This document shows, one piece after another, positions 6,614 to 7,574 of a stretch of 7,574 nt of DNA. Every line of letters starts with the position of its first letter. Within the stretch, counting starts at the first letter, position 1. A program made the position numbers and the translations under genes. Under the pieces are notes generated by a model. That model was not told the origin of the DNA and did no database searches. It saw nothing but the letters and a program-made list of their open reading frames with translations. The DNA is from Actinomycetes bacterium (lineage in GTDB: Bacteria > Actinomycetota > Actinomycetes > JAHEKZ01): positions 1-7,574 of the forward strand of contig JAJAYM010000110.1 of the NCBI GenBank assembly GCA_027117675.1. Direction: 5' to 3'.

Positions 6614-6682
6614 CTTATGTGAGCGTTCGGTACATCTGACCCCCATTCAGAGCCCCTCAGATGTACCTAAACCTCACACAAG
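6614..6682. repeat. Long imperfect inverted repeat (26-bp arms) upstream of the AbiEi-like gene
   Basis: The left arm (6614-6639) and right arm (6657-6682) are inverted copies matching at 22 of 26 positions. The inner 11 bases, GGTACATCTGA and TCAGATGTACC, are perfect. The spacer is 17 bases (6640-6656) and contains a further TCAGA (6647-6651) that can pair with the TCTGA at the end of the left arm as an alternative fold. The element is less GC-rich than its surroundings. It starts 30 bases upstream of the amidase start and ends 85 bases before the AbiEi-like start, so it overlaps the likely promoter space of both divergent genes. It could be a dimer/tetramer operator, a cruciform or RNA hairpin, or a small mobile-element remnant. 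AbiEi antitoxins are known to repress their own promoters through inverted repeats, which makes an operator for the gene on its right attractive but unproven. Confidence 0.75.
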
Positions 6683-6767
6683 GCTCCAGCCCAGCGGCCA
6701 CGGGCTCCCCTATCCACAGCGGGTCCATTCTCCTGCGAGACCGCACGAGGCAGTTGATGGTGCAACC

Positions 6768-7523
6768 GTGAACCTGGACTCGGACGACGTCTGCGCCTTC
6801 GCCATCCAACAACTCATGGTCGTTGGGGGTGGAGCTCGACGGGCACAGCTCGAGCAGTGGGGAGTGGATCGCGCCGCCCTCAACCGGATGCTGCGCAGGG
6901 GGATGCTGCAGCGCCAAGGGCGCGGCTACTACGTGCTGCCATGGAGTGGCGACAGCAGTGATCGGTGGCAACGGCAACGCTCTCAGCACCTCCGGGCAGT
7001 GTCCGCCATCCTGGGTGACGATTGCGTTGGTGGGTTAAGGTCGGCCGCACTCGCAATGGGATTGCCCGTCGCGCGCGTCCCGCCGATTCCTGAGGTCCTA
7101 CGTCCAGCTCATGCCGCTGGGCTCAAAGGTGCGAGGGTCATCCGGCGGGCTCCCGACCCCCAGCTGATCGTGGTAGTAAACGGGGTGCGCGTAACCAATC
7201 TCGAGCGCACAGCCGTTGACATTGCGCTAGACCTTCCCACTCCAGAAGCACTCATCACCGTGGACGCGGCATTGCGCCGTGGGGCAGACCCCCAGCTGAT
7301 GGCAGCAATACTTGCCGAACTTGGTCAGGTCAGTGGGCGCGATCGAGCACGACGAACTCTTGACTGGGCTGACGGGTACTCAGAGTCGCCGCTGGAGTCG
7401 CGTGGACGCGGCGAGCTCATGCTGCAGGGCGTGCCGCGGCCATGGAGCAACGTGAGCCTTCGCAGGGACGGGGGGGAGTCCCGGACGGGTCACTGGTGGG
7501 GCGGACTCGTAAGCGCGGGCTAG
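6768..7523 (+). CDS. AbiEi-type winged-helix / DUF559-like protein, probably truncated by a nonsense codon
   Basis: The 251-residue frame from GTG 6768 begins with a winged-helix segment (about 10-58: RRAQLEQWGVDRAALNRMLR, then GRGYYVLP) like the AbiEi antitoxin N-terminal domain. The middle has GVRVTNLERTAVDIA (140-154). ESPLESRGRGELML (207-220) marks the start of the endonuclease-fold (DUF559-like) part common in actinobacterial orphans annotated as type IV antitoxin-like. The frame stops at TAG 7521-7523, but the same frame then reads ADGRGEYDGPTATADPI to the window end. This resembles the family's (E)-x-DG-x-x-KY block, so TAG probably replaces a GAG. The upstream acidic and downstream lysine positions of a PD-(D/E)xK-like site also look altered (RTGHWW, GEY), suggesting decay. 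No AbiEii toxin partner is visible in the window. The GTG start has only a distant GAGG (6747-6750). Several codons (GTA, ATA, CTT) are less GC-biased than those of neighbouring genes. Confidence 0.68.
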   Translation: MNLDSDDVCAFAIQQLMVVGGGARRAQLEQWGVDRAALNRMLRRGMLQRQGRGYYVLPWSGDSSDRWQRQRSQHLRAVSAILGDDCVGGLRSAALAMGLPVARVPPIPEVLRPAHAAGLKGARVIRRAPDPQLIVVVNGVRVTNLERTAVDIALDLPTPEALITVDAALRRGADPQLMAAILAELGQVSGRDRARRTLDWADGYSESPLESRGRGELMLQGVPRPWSNVSLRRDGGESRTGHWWGGLVSAG

Positions 7524-7574
7524 GCCGACGGCCGGGGAGAGTACGACGGACCGACGGCGACCGCCGATCCAATC

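Noticed and set aside
6710..6718. DnaA-box-like CTATCCACA
   Set aside because: It is a single imperfect copy with no cluster, no AT-rich unwinding region and no dnaA/dnaN genes nearby.
6318..6767. Upstream extension of the AbiEi-like frame to 401 codons
   Set aside because: The extension is antisense to the amidase N-terminus, crosses the inverted repeat, and lacks family similarity; the winged-helix domain starts right after GTG 6768.
1..7574. CRISPR arrays, tRNA/rRNA genes, transposase genes or att sites
   Set aside because: No regularly spaced repeats, cloverleaf-like segments, transposase motifs or flanking duplications were found on reading both strands.

Overview
The window is high-GC DNA with short intergenic gaps. 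It carries two families largely confined to Actinobacteria: a DUF3145 protein and a secreted S33 (tripeptidyl-aminopeptidase-like) hydrolase. It also holds the tail of an actinobacterial-type acyl-CoA carboxylase beta subunit. Together these suggest an actinomycete chromosome, plausibly Nocardioidaceae/Propionibacteriales, though the genus cannot be fixed from sequence alone.

Layout from left to right. Bases 1-152 (+) are the last 49 codons of an acyl-CoA carboxylase carboxyltransferase subunit, probably the end of a fatty-acid-synthesis gene block. Bases 241-2277 (+) encode a 678-residue secreted alpha/beta hydrolase with a visible Ser-Asp-His triad and an extra C-terminal domain. Bases 2278-2418 lie between convergent genes and hold strong hairpins. 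Bases 2419-2925 (-) encode a DUF3145 protein with a near-perfect ribosome binding site. A 156-base gap with a perfect 16-bp palindrome follows, then 3082-3567 (-), a DUF456 integral membrane protein. Divergent from it is 3597-5189 (+), an atypical SDR fused to a DUF2867 domain; the two 5' ends meet at a 7-bp-arm dyad. Its 3' end overlaps by 31 bp the end of an amidase gene on the other strand (5159-6584, -). The amidase reading frame is broken by one extra base in an A3/T3 run near 5442-5444. Bases 6585-6767 hold a long imperfect inverted repeat (26-bp arms). Last comes 6768-7523 (+), an AbiEi-type winged-helix/DUF559-like protein that appears cut short by a nonsense codon.

There is no obvious single pathway or multi-gene defence system here. 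The left end is lipid metabolism plus housekeeping genes, the middle is redox and membrane housekeeping, and the right end shows gene decay (a frameshifted amidase and a truncated AbiEi/DUF559-like gene) around a palindromic intergenic element. The items most worth a second look are the 6614-6682 inverted repeat, the two disrupted genes flanking it, the two other dyads at promoters, and the C-terminal domain of the S33 hydrolase.
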